Shown: positions 28,796 through 38,974 of the stretch, piece after piece
Layout of the letters: each line of letters begins with the position of its first letter
How positions within the stretch are numbered: position 1 is the first letter of the stretch
NCBI RefSeq assembly: GCF_000760215.1
Contig: NZ_JNAW01000001.1
Coordinates: forward strand, 248,001-312,000
Length of the DNA stretch: 64,000 bases
Reading direction: 5' to 3'
Source of the DNA: Prochlorococcus sp. MIT 0603
GTDB taxonomy: Bacteria; Cyanobacteriota; Cyanobacteriia; PCC-6307; Cyanobiaceae
Made by a program: the position numbers and the translations under genes
Notes under the pieces: model-generated
Told to the model about the DNA's origin: nothing
Seen by the model: only the letters and a program-made list of their open reading frames with translations
The model's database searches: none

Positions 28796-30279
28796 GAATT
28801 GACCCAACTTCCATGTAAACCATGAGGAATTTTTATAGGTAAATCTAACGTTGCCTGATGACTGAGGTCATTAGCTTTTAAAATAACCAATTGAGTTGAT
28901 TGAAGCTGCCCATTCCATATCAAAACTAATACCCATCCATCGTCTTCATTTTGAGATTTATTATTAGGTATCATAAGAGGCTCGCTAACAAAACCTCTTG
29001 GTGCAGCACTCCAATAATCTGATTCCAGATTGATTAGATTTAATTTTTTGATTGCTTGTAATGGTCCGTTCCCATTATCTTTTTGCGCAGTAGCCATCCA
29101 GCTATATTTAGCGGCTTGGCCTAATCGTTTGGGATTCACCATGGCAAATTCACAGCATTGATTGCTTAATGTTTCTTCCTGAACCTGTTGGGTTTTTAAA
29201 TTAATGCGACACCTTTTCAAAATCCCCTCAGGAAGTTCTTCAAAGTTGATTTTTTTAAAATCTTTATTTGGAGCAATTGTAGGAAAATCTCTATAAAAAA
29301 TACTTTCTATAATTACTTCTTCAGCTTTTTCCCATGCATTTACATGATGAAAAACAAACCCAGCAGGAGCATCAAATGTTTTAGGTGCCTGCTTAGAAAA
29401 GCTACCGGAGTTCCTTGGAATTAACCAGAATTTTCCTGTCTCTTTTGGGTTGGATTGTAAACATTGTGCGGCTCCTTTTTGCCCAAGAATGAAAGGCAAA
29501 GGATTGAATCTTATAGAGTTCTGCAAAAATATTGCCCAATTTGGAGTAATTGCAAAATCATGGAGGAATGCGAATCCATTGAAGGTGTCTTTTCTATCAC
29601 TTATTAGTTGACCGGCTAGTTTCCCTTGGGTATCAAATTCCATTAAGCGGATAGTGCTTTTTGGGCCTGTTTTGACTCCAAAAGTAACCATTCTTGGGTT
29701 TTCATAATGACCAGGATCAAAGCGAGGATGAGCGCTAAATGCTTCGTTCTCTGAAAGAACACCATTTAGATTAGATAGACCATAGGTCTCTAAGGTGTCA
29801 GGGTTTAATGCATGGGGGCTTGCAGCCTCCCAAAGGGCGAGAAGTTCTTCACCCAGTTTGACTACATGAGTATTGGCAATATTTTTCAAACGAATATCAA
29901 ATGCATTTGTTATTAATGCACCCGATTTCTTGGTGCCAAATACTCCTCGATAAAGAAATTTCCCTGCTTTTTCTTCTTCTTCCCAAGCTTTTGTTTTTAT
30001 AAAACGATTGCATAGAGTAACTGCGCCATTGTTGAAACGCATTGAGGAAATCATTCCATCACCATCGAATGGATGATGAACCCAATGTCCATTTCTTTCT
30101 AATCGACCTGGTCCATTTCTATAAAAAGTTCCATTTAGATCCTGCGGTACTTGACCATCAATTACTTTTAATTGGATATTCCTACATTCCTTTTCAACAT
30201 TGCAATAAGCGCTAGACCAATCTCGTTGATTAAACCCTGTGTAATTTTGAGCCTTTTTAGTATCCACTTTATTTTGCAT
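28792..30279 (-). CDS. Carotenoid cleavage oxygenase (RPE65 family)
   Basis: A 495-residue beta-propeller oxygenase. The four iron-binding histidines are visible in order: SAHPRFDPGHYENP region, FLHDFAITPNW, FVFHHVNAWEKAEE and, at the end, PHGLHGSWVNS. HHPFDGDGMISSMRF is the usual N-terminal blade. The family cuts apocarotenals or carotenoids to give retinal or similar aldehydes. The substrate is unknown; the cyanobacterial apocarotenal oxygenase (Diox1) is the nearest type I can name. A GC-rich inverted repeat lies 28 bases upstream of the start. Confidence 0.92.
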   Translation of the reverse strand: MQNKVDTKKAQNYTGFNQRDWSSAYCNVEKECRNIQLKVIDGQVPQDLNGTFYRNGPGRLERNGHWVHHPFDGDGMISSMRFNNGAVTLCNRFIKTKAWEEEEKAGKFLYRGVFGTKKSGALITNAFDIRLKNIANTHVVKLGEELLALWEAASPHALNPDTLETYGLSNLNGVLSENEAFSAHPRFDPGHYENPRMVTFGVKTGPKSTIRLMEFDTQGKLAGQLISDRKDTFNGFAFLHDFAITPNWAIFLQNSIRFNPLPFILGQKGAAQCLQSNPKETGKFWLIPRNSGSFSKQAPKTFDAPAGFVFHHVNAWEKAEEVIIESIFYRDFPTIAPNKDFKKINFEELPEGILKRCRINLKTQQVQEETLSNQCCEFAMVNPKRLGQAAKYSWMATAQKDNGNGPLQAIKKLNLINLESDYWSAAPRGFVSEPLMIPNNKSQNEDDGWVLVLIWNGQLQSTQLVILKANDLSHQATLDLPIKIPHGLHGSWVNS

Positions 30280-30306
30280 TACTCAATTGATCTTAGGTTG
30301 GCTAAT

Positions 30307-30335
30307 ACTCGCGTAATTATTAGGAAAACGCGAGT
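30307..30335. repeat. Inverted repeat ahead of the carotenoid oxygenase
   Basis: The perfect 8-base arms ACTCGCGT and ACGCGAGT enclose 13 AT-rich bases. The site lies between the hisB stop and the start of the carotenoid oxygenase gene, both on the minus strand. No T run follows on either strand, so it is not a standard terminator. The GC-rich core stands out against the AT-rich surroundings and could be an operator or an RNA hairpin. Confidence 0.6.
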
Positions 30336-30366
30336 GATCTATTCGTTTGCCTATTGTTTACTCTAT

Positions 30367-30975
30367 CTATCCTGCTTGTTCCAAAACTCCTTTACTGCTG
30401 GGGATGTCTCCTTCTCTTCTTGGATCTAATTCAATAGCCATTCTTAATGCTTTTGAAAATGCTTTGAAGCAAGCTTCCACGATATGGTGAGAATTTGTTC
30501 CATTTAATTGTCTTATATGAAGAGTTAAACCGCTGTTGTTTGCTACAGCAACAAAGAACTCTTTAACTAATTCTGTGTCATAGGTGCCAATTTTTTGAGT
30601 AGGTATATCTAATTCATAATTAATATGAGGTCGACCTGAACAATCCAGTACAACTTGAACTAAGGCTTCATCTAATGGAGCAATAAAATTACCAAATCTA
30701 TAAATTCCACGTCTATTACCTAATGCTTTGGAAATAGCTTGTCCAAGAGCAATCCCTACATCTTCATTAGTGTGATGATCATCAATATGTGTATCTCCTT
30801 TTGCTATTACTTCTAGGTCTATTAAACCGTGGCTAGAGAGTTGATGAAGCATATGATCTAGGAAGGCAATCCCCGAAGAAATTTTGTTTTTTCCAGAGCC
30901 ATCAAGATTCACCTGAACATTTACGTCAGTTTCATTGGTGATTCGATGAATGCTACCTTGCCGATGAAGATTCAT
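30367..30975 (-). CDS. hisB: Imidazoleglycerol-phosphate dehydratase HisB
   Basis: The sixth step of histidine synthesis. The two metal-binding histidine clusters are plain: [13 protein letters not shown] with [11 protein letters not shown], and the later repeats [10 protein letters not shown] and [16 protein letters not shown] start at ATG 30975 (202 residues); the frame runs on to 31041, but that would overlap fabI and has no similarity. It follows fabI on the same strand after 37 bases. Confidence 0.96.
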   Translation of the reverse strand: MNLHRQGSIHRITNETDVNVQVNLDGSGKNKISSGIAFLDHMLHQLSSHGLIDLEVIAKGDTHIDDHHTNEDVGIALGQAISKALGNRRGIYRFGNFIAPLDEALVQVVLDCSGRPHINYELDIPTQKIGTYDTELVKEFFVAVANNSGLTLHIRQLNGTNSHHIVEACFKAFSKALRMAIELDPRREGDIPSSKGVLEQAG

Positions 30976-31012
30976 ATATTTAGTTGATCTATAAGATATG
31001 GTGACATCAAAA

Positions 31013-31795
31013 TTACATTCCGTTAATGCAATATCCAGCATCTACGTAAATCGTTTGACCTGATATACCACTTGAGAGATCACTTAGAAGGAATGCGGCA
31101 GTATTTCCGACTTCTTTTTGAGTCACTGTTCGTCGCAATGGTGCTTTTTCTTCAACATTGTGGATCATGTCAAGTATCCCACCAATTGCAGAACTGGCCA
31201 AGGTCCTAATAGGACCAGCACTTATTGCATTTACTCGAATTTGTTTTTCAGGACCTAACTCTGCGGAAAGATAACGCACAGATGCCTCTAGAGCTGCTTT
31301 CGCAACTCCCATAACGTTGTAATTGGGGATTGCTCTTTCTGCACCTAAATAGGTCAAAGTTACAACGCCTGCATTTTCACTGAAGAGAGGTTTTGCATAC
31401 CTACAAAGTGGCGCAATTGAATATGCACTTATGTTTAATGCCCTCTCAAAACCTTCTGAAGTGGTAGCACTATAATCTCCAATTAGCTCTTCTTTACCAG
31501 CAAAAGCAAGGCAATGCACCAATCCATCTAATTTGCCCCATTTGGTTTTAATTTCATTGAAAACTTCTTCAATTTGGTTATTGTTTTGAACGTTAAGAGG
31601 TAAAAATAGGCTTGGCTTGAGTGGAGCAGTTAATTCTCGTACTTTACTTTCAAATCTTCCCTTATCGTCTGGTAGATATGTGATTCCTAATTCTGCTCCA
31701 CCCGCATGAAGTTGTTGGGCTATACCCCAGGCTATAGAGCGATTATTGGCAATTCCTGTTACAAGGATTCTTTTGCCACTGAGATCTAGAAGCAT
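31013..31795 (-). CDS. fabI: Enoyl-[acyl-carrier-protein] reductase FabI
   Basis: A 260-residue short-chain dehydrogenase that completes each fatty-acid elongation cycle. The N-terminal [20 protein letters not shown] is the FabI form of the cofactor site. The active-site Tyr and Lys lie in [20 protein letters not shown], and the triclosan-sensitive-type loop [15 protein letters not shown] follows. Start ATG 31795 is clear. It is first in the pair fabI-hisB and divergent from the thioredoxin-fold gene. Confidence 0.96.
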   Translation of the reverse strand: MLLDLSGKRILVTGIANNRSIAWGIAQQLHAGGAELGITYLPDDKGRFESKVRELTAPLKPSLFLPLNVQNNNQIEEVFNEIKTKWGKLDGLVHCLAFAGKEELIGDYSATTSEGFERALNISAYSIAPLCRYAKPLFSENAGVVTLTYLGAERAIPNYNVMGVAKAALEASVRYLSAELGPEKQIRVNAISAGPIRTLASSAIGGILDMIHNVEEKAPLRRTVTQKEVGNTAAFLLSDLSSGISGQTIYVDAGYCINGM

Positions 31796-31906
31796 CTTTT
31801 CGAGGATGATTGAAAAGGGTTTGTTAATTCTCTCTTACTGAGGGTGCATTGAGGAATATAAATAAGAAACTATTTTTATTACACATAGCAAGAAGCCTTT
31901 GGAATT

Positions 31907-32527
31907 ATGACTAAAACTTCATCAACCATGCTCCCTTTAGGGTCTGTTTTGCCAGATTTTGATTTGCCTTTAGTAAAGGTAGATGATCCGAAAGATAATT
32001 CTATTGATGACTCTTCTGACCGAATGAATATACATATGCTGAACAGTAAACCTGTCTTGGTAATGGTGCTTTGTGCACACTGCCCTTTTGTAAAACATGT
32101 TGAACACCAAATTACTCAGTTGAATGATGATTTTGGAGATACTATTCAATTGGTTGGAATAGCAAGTAATTGCTTAGAAACACATCCCCAAGATGGACCT
32201 GAATATTTAGCTAAACAAATAACTGAAAATCGATGGACTTTCCCTTATTTACTTGATTTAGAACAAGCTTTTGCAAAATCTTTAAAGGCTGCTTGTACTC
32301 CAGACTTCTTCCTTTTTGCTACTTCTTTGAATGGGGAACATAGATTGATTTATCGTGGTCAGCTTGATAGCAGCAGGCCGGGTAACAATATCCCTTCGAC
32401 TGGGTCTGATATAAGGAGTGCACTAGACGCTATCTTGAATTCTCGAAAGGTTTCGATTGTTCAGAAGCCTTCAATAGGATGCAATATTAAGTGGAAGCCT
32501 GGGTTGGAACCACCTTGGTTTCAATGA
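31907..32527 (+). CDS. Thioredoxin-fold protein (AhpC/TSA-Redoxin like)
   Basis: A 206-residue protein with a peroxiredoxin/thioredoxin core. The redox motif is CAHCPFVKHVEHQI (CxxC) at about residue 59, preceded by LPLGSVLPDFDLPLVKVDD, the usual redoxin N-terminus. A second cysteine-containing segment, KAACTPDFFLFATS, matches resolving regions of the family. It probably reduces disulfides or hydroperoxides; the partner is unknown. Start ATG 31907. Confidence 0.85.
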   Translation: MTKTSSTMLPLGSVLPDFDLPLVKVDDPKDNSIDDSSDRMNIHMLNSKPVLVMVLCAHCPFVKHVEHQITQLNDDFGDTIQLVGIASNCLETHPQDGPEYLAKQITENRWTFPYLLDLEQAFAKSLKAACTPDFFLFATSLNGEHRLIYRGQLDSSRPGNNIPSTGSDIRSALDAILNSRKVSIVQKPSIGCNIKWKPGLEPPWFQ

Positions 32528-32580
32528 ATAGCAACTCAAGATTATTCAAAGAAAGTACTTGAGGCCTTAAGGTGAAGTTT

Positions 32581-33777
32581 ATGCAGATACCACCTTTTAC
32601 TCTTGAAAAACAACTGTCCAAAATCGGACAGGATCTTGATTCAGCTGTGTTGAGGGTTTTAAATAGTGGTAATTACATTGGTGGTTTAGAAGTAACTGCT
32701 TTTGAGAAATCATTTTCAAAAGCCATTGGTGTTAGTTATTCAATAGGCTGTAATAGTGGGACAGATGCACTGATACTTGCGTTAAGAGCACTTGATATAG
32801 GACCTGGTGATGAAGTAATCACAGCCTCTTTTGGCTTTTTTGCATCAGCTGAGGCAATTAGTAATGTAGGAGCAAAGCCAGTTTTTGTTGATGTTGATCC
32901 AGAAAACTATTTGCTAGATATAAATCTAATTAAGGGGGCCATCACTTCTTCAACAAAAGCTATTTTGCCAGTCCATCTGTTTGGTTGCCCTGTAGATATG
33001 ACTCAAATACTTTCTTTGGCTAAAGAATATGGATTAAAAGTCATTGAAGATTGTGCACAAGCTGCTGGATCTCAATGGGAAGGGCATCCAGTAGGAAGTA
33101 TTGGAGATATTGGTTGCTTTAGTTTTTTCCCCACGAAGAATCTCGGTGCGGCTGGTGATGCTGGAGCGGTTACTACAAATGACCCAGAACTTGCTCAAAG
33201 GATTAAAGAACTTGCTGTTCATGGAATGCCTAGAAGATATTTTCATACAGAACTTGGCTATAACAGTCGACTGGATGCTATTCAGGCGGCAATATTAAAT
33301 GTCAAATTACCAATGCTTTCAGAATGGATCAAAAAGCGAAAAGAAATTGCATCTATTTATAAAGAGTTGCTAAAAGACTTGCCTGGGTTAGGATTGCCTC
33401 ATGACTTTATAAATAATAGTCAGATTCATTCCTGGAATCAGTTTGTAGTAAGAGTTCAACCTTTTAGCAATGATCGAAAAAAAACTTTGGAATATCAATT
33501 TGATGAGAATATAGAAAAAAATTACCCAGCTTTGCCAGATAGTTTTGCTCGTAATTGGTTGAAAGCAAACCTCTTTGAAAAAGGAATTAATACAATTATA
33601 TACTATCCAATACCTATACATTTACAGCCTGCCTATAACAATTTTGGCTATGAAAAATCCATACTGAAAAATACGGAGATGCTTTGCAGCGAAGTTCTTA
33701 GCCTGCCAATTTACCCTGAATTAGAACTTAATGAGCAAGAGTATATTGCGAATGTAATTAGAGAATTATTGTCATAA
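32581..33777 (+). CDS. DegT/DnrJ/EryC1/StrS family aminotransferase
   Basis: A 398-residue PLP-dependent sugar aminotransferase. The PLP lysine is in FSFFPTKNLGAAGDAGAV, and the segments SGTDALILALRALDIGPGDE and IEDCAQAAGSQWEG are typical. Family members transfer an amino group to keto sugars of cell-surface polysaccharides; the sugar cannot be told. I start at ATG 32581; GTG 32572 is possible. No other polysaccharide genes adjoin it, so its context says little. Confidence 0.9.
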   Translation: MQIPPFTLEKQLSKIGQDLDSAVLRVLNSGNYIGGLEVTAFEKSFSKAIGVSYSIGCNSGTDALILALRALDIGPGDEVITASFGFFASAEAISNVGAKPVFVDVDPENYLLDINLIKGAITSSTKAILPVHLFGCPVDMTQILSLAKEYGLKVIEDCAQAAGSQWEGHPVGSIGDIGCFSFFPTKNLGAAGDAGAVTTNDPELAQRIKELAVHGMPRRYFHTELGYNSRLDAIQAAILNVKLPMLSEWIKKRKEIASIYKELLKDLPGLGLPHDFINNSQIHSWNQFVVRVQPFSNDRKKTLEYQFDENIEKNYPALPDSFARNWLKANLFEKGINTIIYYPIPIHLQPAYNNFGYEKSILKNTEMLCSEVLSLPIYPELELNEQEYIANVIRELLS

Positions 33778-33801
33778 ATAATAGTTATTTAATAATACTC
33801 T

Positions 33802-34362
33802 TTAAAGATTTAAGAATTGACATGCTCTATGCCAAGCTGTAATGCTCTTTCCGTCAAGCGGCTCCTCCCCGCTTGCAATGCAATTCTCAAGTTCTTCCTT
33901 AGTCATTTCTAAAACCTCAATATCTTCATCTAGATCTCCTTTTGGCTTATTAATTAAGGCTTTGATTGTTCGAGCTAGAAACATATGAATTACTTCGTCT
34001 GAGTAGCCTGGACAAGGAATCATTAACCCTAAAGAATCCCATTGAGAAGCTTTATATCCAGACTCTTCTTGTAATTCTCTCTTGATTGATGCAAGGGGTT
34101 CTTCATTTGTTTCAAGAGTTCCTGCAGGAAATTCAAGAATTCTTCTAGATACTGCAAATCTATATTGCCTCAAAACAATTATTTTTCCATCCTCTTTAAT
34201 TGGGACTGCTAAGGCTGCTCCTGGATGCCGAATCATCCCAAAGGTTCCTTGAATACCAATAGGAAGCTCGACTTTCTTAATTTCAAAATTAAGTTTTTTT
34301 GAGTTTACTGAGTGTATGGTTTTTATAATTTTTGATGGTTCTGTTGGTGCTAAGGGTGCCAT
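33802..34362 (-). CDS. Nudix hydrolase, ADP-ribose pyrophosphatase-like
   Basis: A 186-residue protein with a complete Nudix box, GTLETNEEPLASIKRELQEE followed by SG, matching GX5EX7REUXEEXG. FGMIRHPGAALAVPI precedes it, as in ADP-ribose pyrophosphatases, and the acidic C-terminal part DLDEDIEVLEM is also typical of that subgroup. It probably hydrolyses ADP-ribose or nucleotide sugars. It follows folK on the same strand after 69 bases. Confidence 0.88.
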   Translation of the reverse strand: MAPLAPTEPSKIIKTIHSVNSKKLNFEIKKVELPIGIQGTFGMIRHPGAALAVPIKEDGKIIVLRQYRFAVSRRILEFPAGTLETNEEPLASIKRELQEESGYKASQWDSLGLMIPCPGYSDEVIHMFLARTIKALINKPKGDLDEDIEVLEMTKEELENCIASGEEPLDGKSITAWHRACQFLNL

Positions 34363-34431
34363 AACTTAATAGTTCCTAAAAGGCTCTAGATATTTTGATC
34401 ATATTCTTTCTATTTGATTATTTGAAAATTG

Positions 34432-35025
34432 TTAGTCTTCCCACCCATGCTGAGGAGAGATCTTGATTGGTCTATTTGATTTTTTTTGGAGTGCTTCAGC
34501 CAATGGAATAATAACAAAATCTCTTTCTGATAGACGAGGGTGAGGAAGAGTTAATTCTGAACTTTGTACTTTGAGATTCCCCCAAGAAAGAAAATCTATA
34601 TCCAACGATCTAGGCCCCCAATGAATTGAGGCATTGCTTCTATCTCTACCAAACATTTTTTCTATTTCCAAAAATCTCTTTAAAAGATCTTTTGCTGCTA
34701 ATACAGAAGGATTTAGTTTTTCAAGCTCTCCCCCCTCCGCAACTAATGCAGCATTAACAAAGTTGGGCTGTCCTTTTGGACCACCTATGGGTTCGGTTAG
34801 ATAAAGGGGAGACCAGTGAAAATTGATTTTTAAATCCACCCCAAGATTTAGTGAGTTCTTACTACCATTTGATTCCAGGAATGTATCAGTCCATACATTT
34901 ATAACTTGTTCTATATAAGGCTTTGCCTTAATTAAAGTTAATTCTGGTGGACCAATCGGACTGTTAATGTTTCCACCTAATCCAATTGAAAGACTTTTCG
35001 GAATTGAATTGTTTTGGGAAGACAT
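34432..35025 (-). CDS. folK: 2-amino-4-hydroxy-6-hydroxymethyldihydropteridine pyrophosphokinase FolK
   Basis: Activates the pterin for folate synthesis. The HPPK signatures are SIGLGGNINSPIGPPELTL, PNFVNAALVAEGG and the catalytic WGPRSLDIDFLSWG with two metal-binding Asp. At 197 residues it is a little longer than E. coli FolK (159), mostly from an insertion between the first strand and FVNAAL. It is divergent from chlD, with only 48 bases between the start codons. Confidence 0.94.
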   Translation of the reverse strand: MSSQNNSIPKSLSIGLGGNINSPIGPPELTLIKAKPYIEQVINVWTDTFLESNGSKNSLNLGVDLKINFHWSPLYLTEPIGGPKGQPNFVNAALVAEGGELEKLNPSVLAAKDLLKRFLEIEKMFGRDRSNASIHWGPRSLDIDFLSWGNLKVQSSELTLPHPRLSERDFVIIPLAEALQKKSNRPIKISPQHGWED

Positions 35026-35073
35026 GCTCTAATGAGTCAAAATGATGATGAATGATCCACATTGAGAGATTCG

Positions 35074-37197
35074 ATGGTTTCTACAGGAGCAGAAGCAAAG
35101 GGTATTGCTACCGATCTTCCTTCATTGGAGGAATCTAAAAGAGCTTTCCCATTGGCAGCAATCACTGGCCATGGGACTTTGAAATTAGCTTTAATGCTTG
35201 CTGCAGTTGATCCTGGCTTAGGTGGAGTTATTATTGCAGGAGGTAGAGGGACTGGTAAATCAGTTTTAGCAAGAGGTTTACATGCTCTTTTGCCTCCCAT
35301 TGAGGTTTTAGATGTTGATGGATTGGCAAGCTTAAATAGCACTAGACCTTTTGGCAGAAATCTTGATCCTAATTTCCCTGATGAATGGGATGATGCTACA
35401 AATAAGCTCATTAAAGAAAGTAGGACATTAAAGGTTTCTGGAAAAGACTTAGAACTACCTACAAAAGTCATTCAAGCTCCTTTTATACAAGTTCCACTTG
35501 GGATTACAGAAGATCGACTAGTTGGGTCGGTAGATGTTACTTCTTCGTTAGAGAGCGGTTCTGCTGTATTTCAACCAGGTTTATTAGCAGAATCACATAG
35601 AGGTGTTCTTTATATAGATGAACTAAATCTTTTAGATGATGGAATAGTAAATCTTATGTTAGCGGCAGTTGGAGCAAGGGAAAACCAGGTGGAACGGGAA
35701 GGCCTAAGCCTTAGTCATCCTTGTCGACCACTTTTAATTGCTACATACAACCCTGAGGAAGGAGCTGTTCGAGACCATCTCTTAGATCGTTTTGCGATTG
35801 TGTTGTCTGCTGATCAGATTATATCTACTGAGCAAAGAGTAGAGATTACTCAATCTGCAATTGCTTTTGGCACAAGTACTGAGGATTTTTCGAAGCAATG
35901 GGAGGAATCAACAGAAGCCTTGGCTACTCAGTTGTTATTGGCTAGGCAATGGCTTCCTGATGTAGTACTTGGTAAAGAACAAATAGAATATTTGGTTAAC
36001 GAAGCAGTTCGTGGTGGTGTTGAAGGTCATCGTTCGGAACTTTATGCTGCTCGAGTAGCAAAAGCTCATGCTGCTTTATGTGGAAGAGACAAGGTTGATG
36101 CTGAAGATTTGCAAATAGCCGTTCGTTTGGTTATTGCACCTAGAGCATTGCAGCTGCCACCAGATGAAGAGCAAATGGAACCTCCTCAACCAGAAGATCA
36201 GCAGCAGCCTCCGCCGCCTCAAGATGACTCTATAGATGATGATTCAGATGATGAAGAGATTGAAGACGAAGACACACCTGAAGATCAGTCGGCTCCGCCT
36301 GTTCCAGAGGAATTTTTATTAGATCCTGAAGCTTGCGCAATTGATCCTGACCTGCTGCTTTTTTCTGCTGCAAAATCAAAAAGTGGAAGTAGTGGAAGTA
36401 GATCAGCAGTTTTTAGTGATAGCAGGGGTAGGTATGTAAAGCCAATTATTCCCCGTGGACCTGTTTCGAGAATTGCTGTTGATGCAACTTTAAGAGCAGC
36501 TGCGCCATATCAGAAAGCACGCAGGGAGCGTGAGCCTGGTAGGAAAGTTATCGTTGAGGAAGGAGATTTGCGAGCGAAGCTTCTTCAAAAGAAAGCAGGT
36601 TCTTTGGTTATCTTTTTAGTTGATGCAAGTGGGTCAATGGCATTAAATCGTATGCAAAGTGCTAAAGGTGCATTAATCAGACTATTAACAGAAGCGTATG
36701 AAAGTAGAGATGAAGTTTCTTTGATTCCATTTAGGGGAGAGCAAGCTGAGGTATTGCTTCCGCCTACCAGATCTATTACTGCTGCAAAACGTAGGTTGGA
36801 AACTATGCCTTGTGGAGGAGGCTCTCCTCTTGCGCATGGCTTAACTCAAGCAGCAAGAGTAGGAGCAAATGCATTGGCTACTGGCGATTTGGGTCAGGTT
36901 GTTGTTGTTGCAATAACTGATGGGAGGGGAAATATTCCTCTTAGTAAATCTTTAGGACAACCTGAATTGGAAGGAGAACAGGCTGTGGACTTAAAACAAG
37001 AAACGTTAGATGTTGCGGCTAGATATCGCACTTTAGGGATAAAGTTATTAGTAATAGATACAGAAAGAAAGTTTATAGCTAGTGGCATCGGTAAAGAACT
37101 GGCAGATGCTGCTGGGGGGAAATATGTTCAACTGCCTAAAGCAACTGATCAAGCACTTGCTTCTATTGCTATGGATGCAATTAATACTGTAAAATAA
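35074..37197 (+). CDS. chlD: Magnesium chelatase subunit ChlD
   Basis: The 707-residue D subunit of the enzyme that inserts Mg into protoporphyrin IX for chlorophyll. It has an AAA+ domain with the nucleotide loop [19 protein letters not shown] near the start. A very acidic, Pro/Gln-rich linker (about 365-415) follows, then a C-terminal von Willebrand A domain with the MIDAS motif [11 protein letters not shown]. It acts with ChlI and ChlH, not in the window. I start at ATG 35074; TTG 35062 is also in frame. Confidence 0.97.
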   Translation: MVSTGAEAKGIATDLPSLEESKRAFPLAAITGHGTLKLALMLAAVDPGLGGVIIAGGRGTGKSVLARGLHALLPPIEVLDVDGLASLNSTRPFGRNLDPNFPDEWDDATNKLIKESRTLKVSGKDLELPTKVIQAPFIQVPLGITEDRLVGSVDVTSSLESGSAVFQPGLLAESHRGVLYIDELNLLDDGIVNLMLAAVGARENQVEREGLSLSHPCRPLLIATYNPEEGAVRDHLLDRFAIVLSADQIISTEQRVEITQSAIAFGTSTEDFSKQWEESTEALATQLLLARQWLPDVVLGKEQIEYLVNEAVRGGVEGHRSELYAARVAKAHAALCGRDKVDAEDLQIAVRLVIAPRALQLPPDEEQMEPPQPEDQQQPPPPQDDSIDDDSDDEEIEDEDTPEDQSAPPVPEEFLLDPEACAIDPDLLLFSAAKSKSGSSGSRSAVFSDSRGRYVKPIIPRGPVSRIAVDATLRAAAPYQKARREREPGRKVIVEEGDLRAKLLQKKAGSLVIFLVDASGSMALNRMQSAKGALIRLLTEAYESRDEVSLIPFRGEQAEVLLPPTRSITAAKRRLETMPCGGGSPLAHGLTQAARVGANALATGDLGQVVVVAITDGRGNIPLSKSLGQPELEGEQAVDLKQETLDVAARYRTLGIKLLVIDTERKFIASGIGKELADAAGGKYVQLPKATDQALASIAMDAINTVK

Positions 37198-37214
37198 TAT
37201 TTCGGGTATTCAAT

Positions 37215-38060
37215 CTATTCGTATATATCTTTGAACAACTTGCCTACACCAATTGCTGCATCTTTTATTGCATTAGTTAGATCTTCGTCATTTATTAGCT
37301 CATCAACTTTGTCACTTATCTTGTCAATCTTTGCTGTAAAAGAACGAATTGAATTAGTGCTTGATTTTATATTCCCAAGTACCTTTGGATCATCTATTGA
37401 ACCTAAGATGTTATTCATATGATCCACTGTTCTTTTAAGATCTTCTACTATTGGTTTTGCTTTATTAAGCTCTTGCTTTGAGAGCCTAATCAATTCATCT
37501 AGATTTTCTTGGGTACTATCAAATTGTTCAATAGAAGCAACAATTTTCTTTATAACCTCATTGTTTTCAGCTTCATTTAGAAGTTTATTTATATCACCAG
37601 TTAGTCTTGATATATTCGTAAGGTCGGCTCCTTGTATATAGTCTCCTTCGCAAAGAATTAGTTTTGGTAAACATTTTTTCCCAATTGGTTTTAAATCTAA
37701 TTTATCAATTGGTTTGCCTTGGCTAATAATAGAGATTTGAGCATCACCTCCAAGGAGTGAACTTGTCTCAATTTTTGCAGAAACTGGTTTAAATAAAATA
37801 ATATCCTTGCTATTAATTCTTATTTTTGCTTGTACATCTTTTGGTGTAATAGTGATTTGCTTTACATTTCCTATTTGAATCCCTCTAAAAGTAACTGGTG
37901 TCCCTTCAGATAGACCTGTTGCATCTGTAAATTTTGCAGTAATAGACCATGTCCCTTTGCTCACTTTTATTCCTTGAAGCCAAAAAGTTAGACCTGAAAA
38001 AATTACCACCCCTCCTATAAGGGAGAAGCCGACAATGGCATCACGGTAGCTGCGACGCAT
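37215..38060 (-). CDS. Mce/MlaD domain protein (lipid transport)
   Basis: A 281-residue protein with one N-terminal membrane helix (about residues 10-28) and a MlaD/Mce domain (about 35-115; GTWSITAKFTDATGLSEGTP and FRGIQIGNVKQITI). A long helical C-terminal half with heptad-like leucines follows. Such proteins carry lipids between membranes as part of an ABC system; the plastid equivalent is TGD2 and the algal one Ycf22. The ATPase gene lies 2 bases upstream on the same strand; no permease gene is near. Confidence 0.87.
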   Translation of the reverse strand: MRRSYRDAIVGFSLIGGVVIFSGLTFWLQGIKVSKGTWSITAKFTDATGLSEGTPVTFRGIQIGNVKQITITPKDVQAKIRINSKDIILFKPVSAKIETSSLLGGDAQISIISQGKPIDKLDLKPIGKKCLPKLILCEGDYIQGADLTNISRLTGDINKLLNEAENNEVIKKIVASIEQFDSTQENLDELIRLSKQELNKAKPIVEDLKRTVDHMNNILGSIDDPKVLGNIKSSTNSIRSFTAKIDKISDKVDELINDEDLTNAIKDAAIGVGKLFKDIYE

Positions 38061-38062
38061 AA

Positions 38063-38878
38063 TTATGAAATCTCTTTAGGTTGCATTGGTCCTTCAAGAC
38101 TACCTGTTCGGAACTGTTTAATGAAGGGGTTTTGAGTATTTTTAAAATCTTCCATAGATCCATCCCATTGAAATTCACCCCCATATAGCATTACAACTCT
38201 TTCAGCAGCTCTTTCTATAGTGCTCTTTACGTGACTAACTACTATTGAACAACCTTTTGCCAAAGTTGTAGTTTTAACTATTAAGTCTTCGATTCTTGTG
38301 CTTGCTACAGGATCTAATCCTGCTGTTGGTTCATCAAATAGTAATAGTGGCATTGATGTTGATGGCTTTAAAGGGTCATTGATTAAAGCTCTTGCAAAAC
38401 TTACTCGTTTTTGCATTCCGCCACTTAGTTGTCCTGGAAATTTATCCGCAACATCATATAAACCAACTTCTTCAAGACATGAAGTCACAATATCTTTGAT
38501 TTTCTTTTCACTAATATTTGAATTCTTGTGTAAAAGAAATCCTACATTTTCTCCAACTGTTAGAGAGGCAATTAGCGCTGGATTTTGAAAAACTAATCTT
38601 ACATCAGGTGGTAAATCTTGGTCTAGCCTTAGATAATTTTGGAGAATTCCAAACAATCTTAAATCTCCAGCTGATGGCAGTAATAGCCCTGCTAATAATC
38701 TCAGGACTGTTGATTTGCCTGAACCAGATGGGCCAATAATTGCTATCCTTTCTCCTGGCTTCATTTTGAGAGTTACTTTGTTTAGTACAGAATTTGAACC
38801 CCAACCCATTGATAAATTATCCATCTCCACTACTGGTGAGATTTGTTTTTCTAACGTCTTAGTTGATAAATCTTGCAT
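38063..38878 (-). CDS. ABC transporter ATPase (MlaF/TGD3-type)
   Basis: A 271-residue ABC ATPase: Walker A GPSGSGKSTVLRLLAGLL, signature LSGGMQKRVSFARALI, Walker B LLLFDEPTAGLDPVAST and the switch histidine in IVVSHVKSTIERAA. The MQKRV form of the signature is typical of MlaF/TGD3 lipid transporters, consistent with the Mce-domain gene directly downstream. The permease (MlaE/TGD1) must be elsewhere. Confidence 0.93.
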   Translation of the reverse strand: MQDLSTKTLEKQISPVVEMDNLSMGWGSNSVLNKVTLKMKPGERIAIIGPSGSGKSTVLRLLAGLLLPSAGDLRLFGILQNYLRLDQDLPPDVRLVFQNPALIASLTVGENVGFLLHKNSNISEKKIKDIVTSCLEEVGLYDVADKFPGQLSGGMQKRVSFARALINDPLKPSTSMPLLLFDEPTAGLDPVASTRIEDLIVKTTTLAKGCSIVVSHVKSTIERAAERVVMLYGGEFQWDGSMEDFKNTQNPFIKQFRTGSLEGPMQPKEIS

Positions 38879-38974
38879 ATCAATATTTGTTTGATTGGAC
38901 TATAAAGTAGTTTCTCTTAGAGTTCATTTAAATTCAATCATTTAGATTCTGAACGTGTCCTCTCTCTTAGACTA

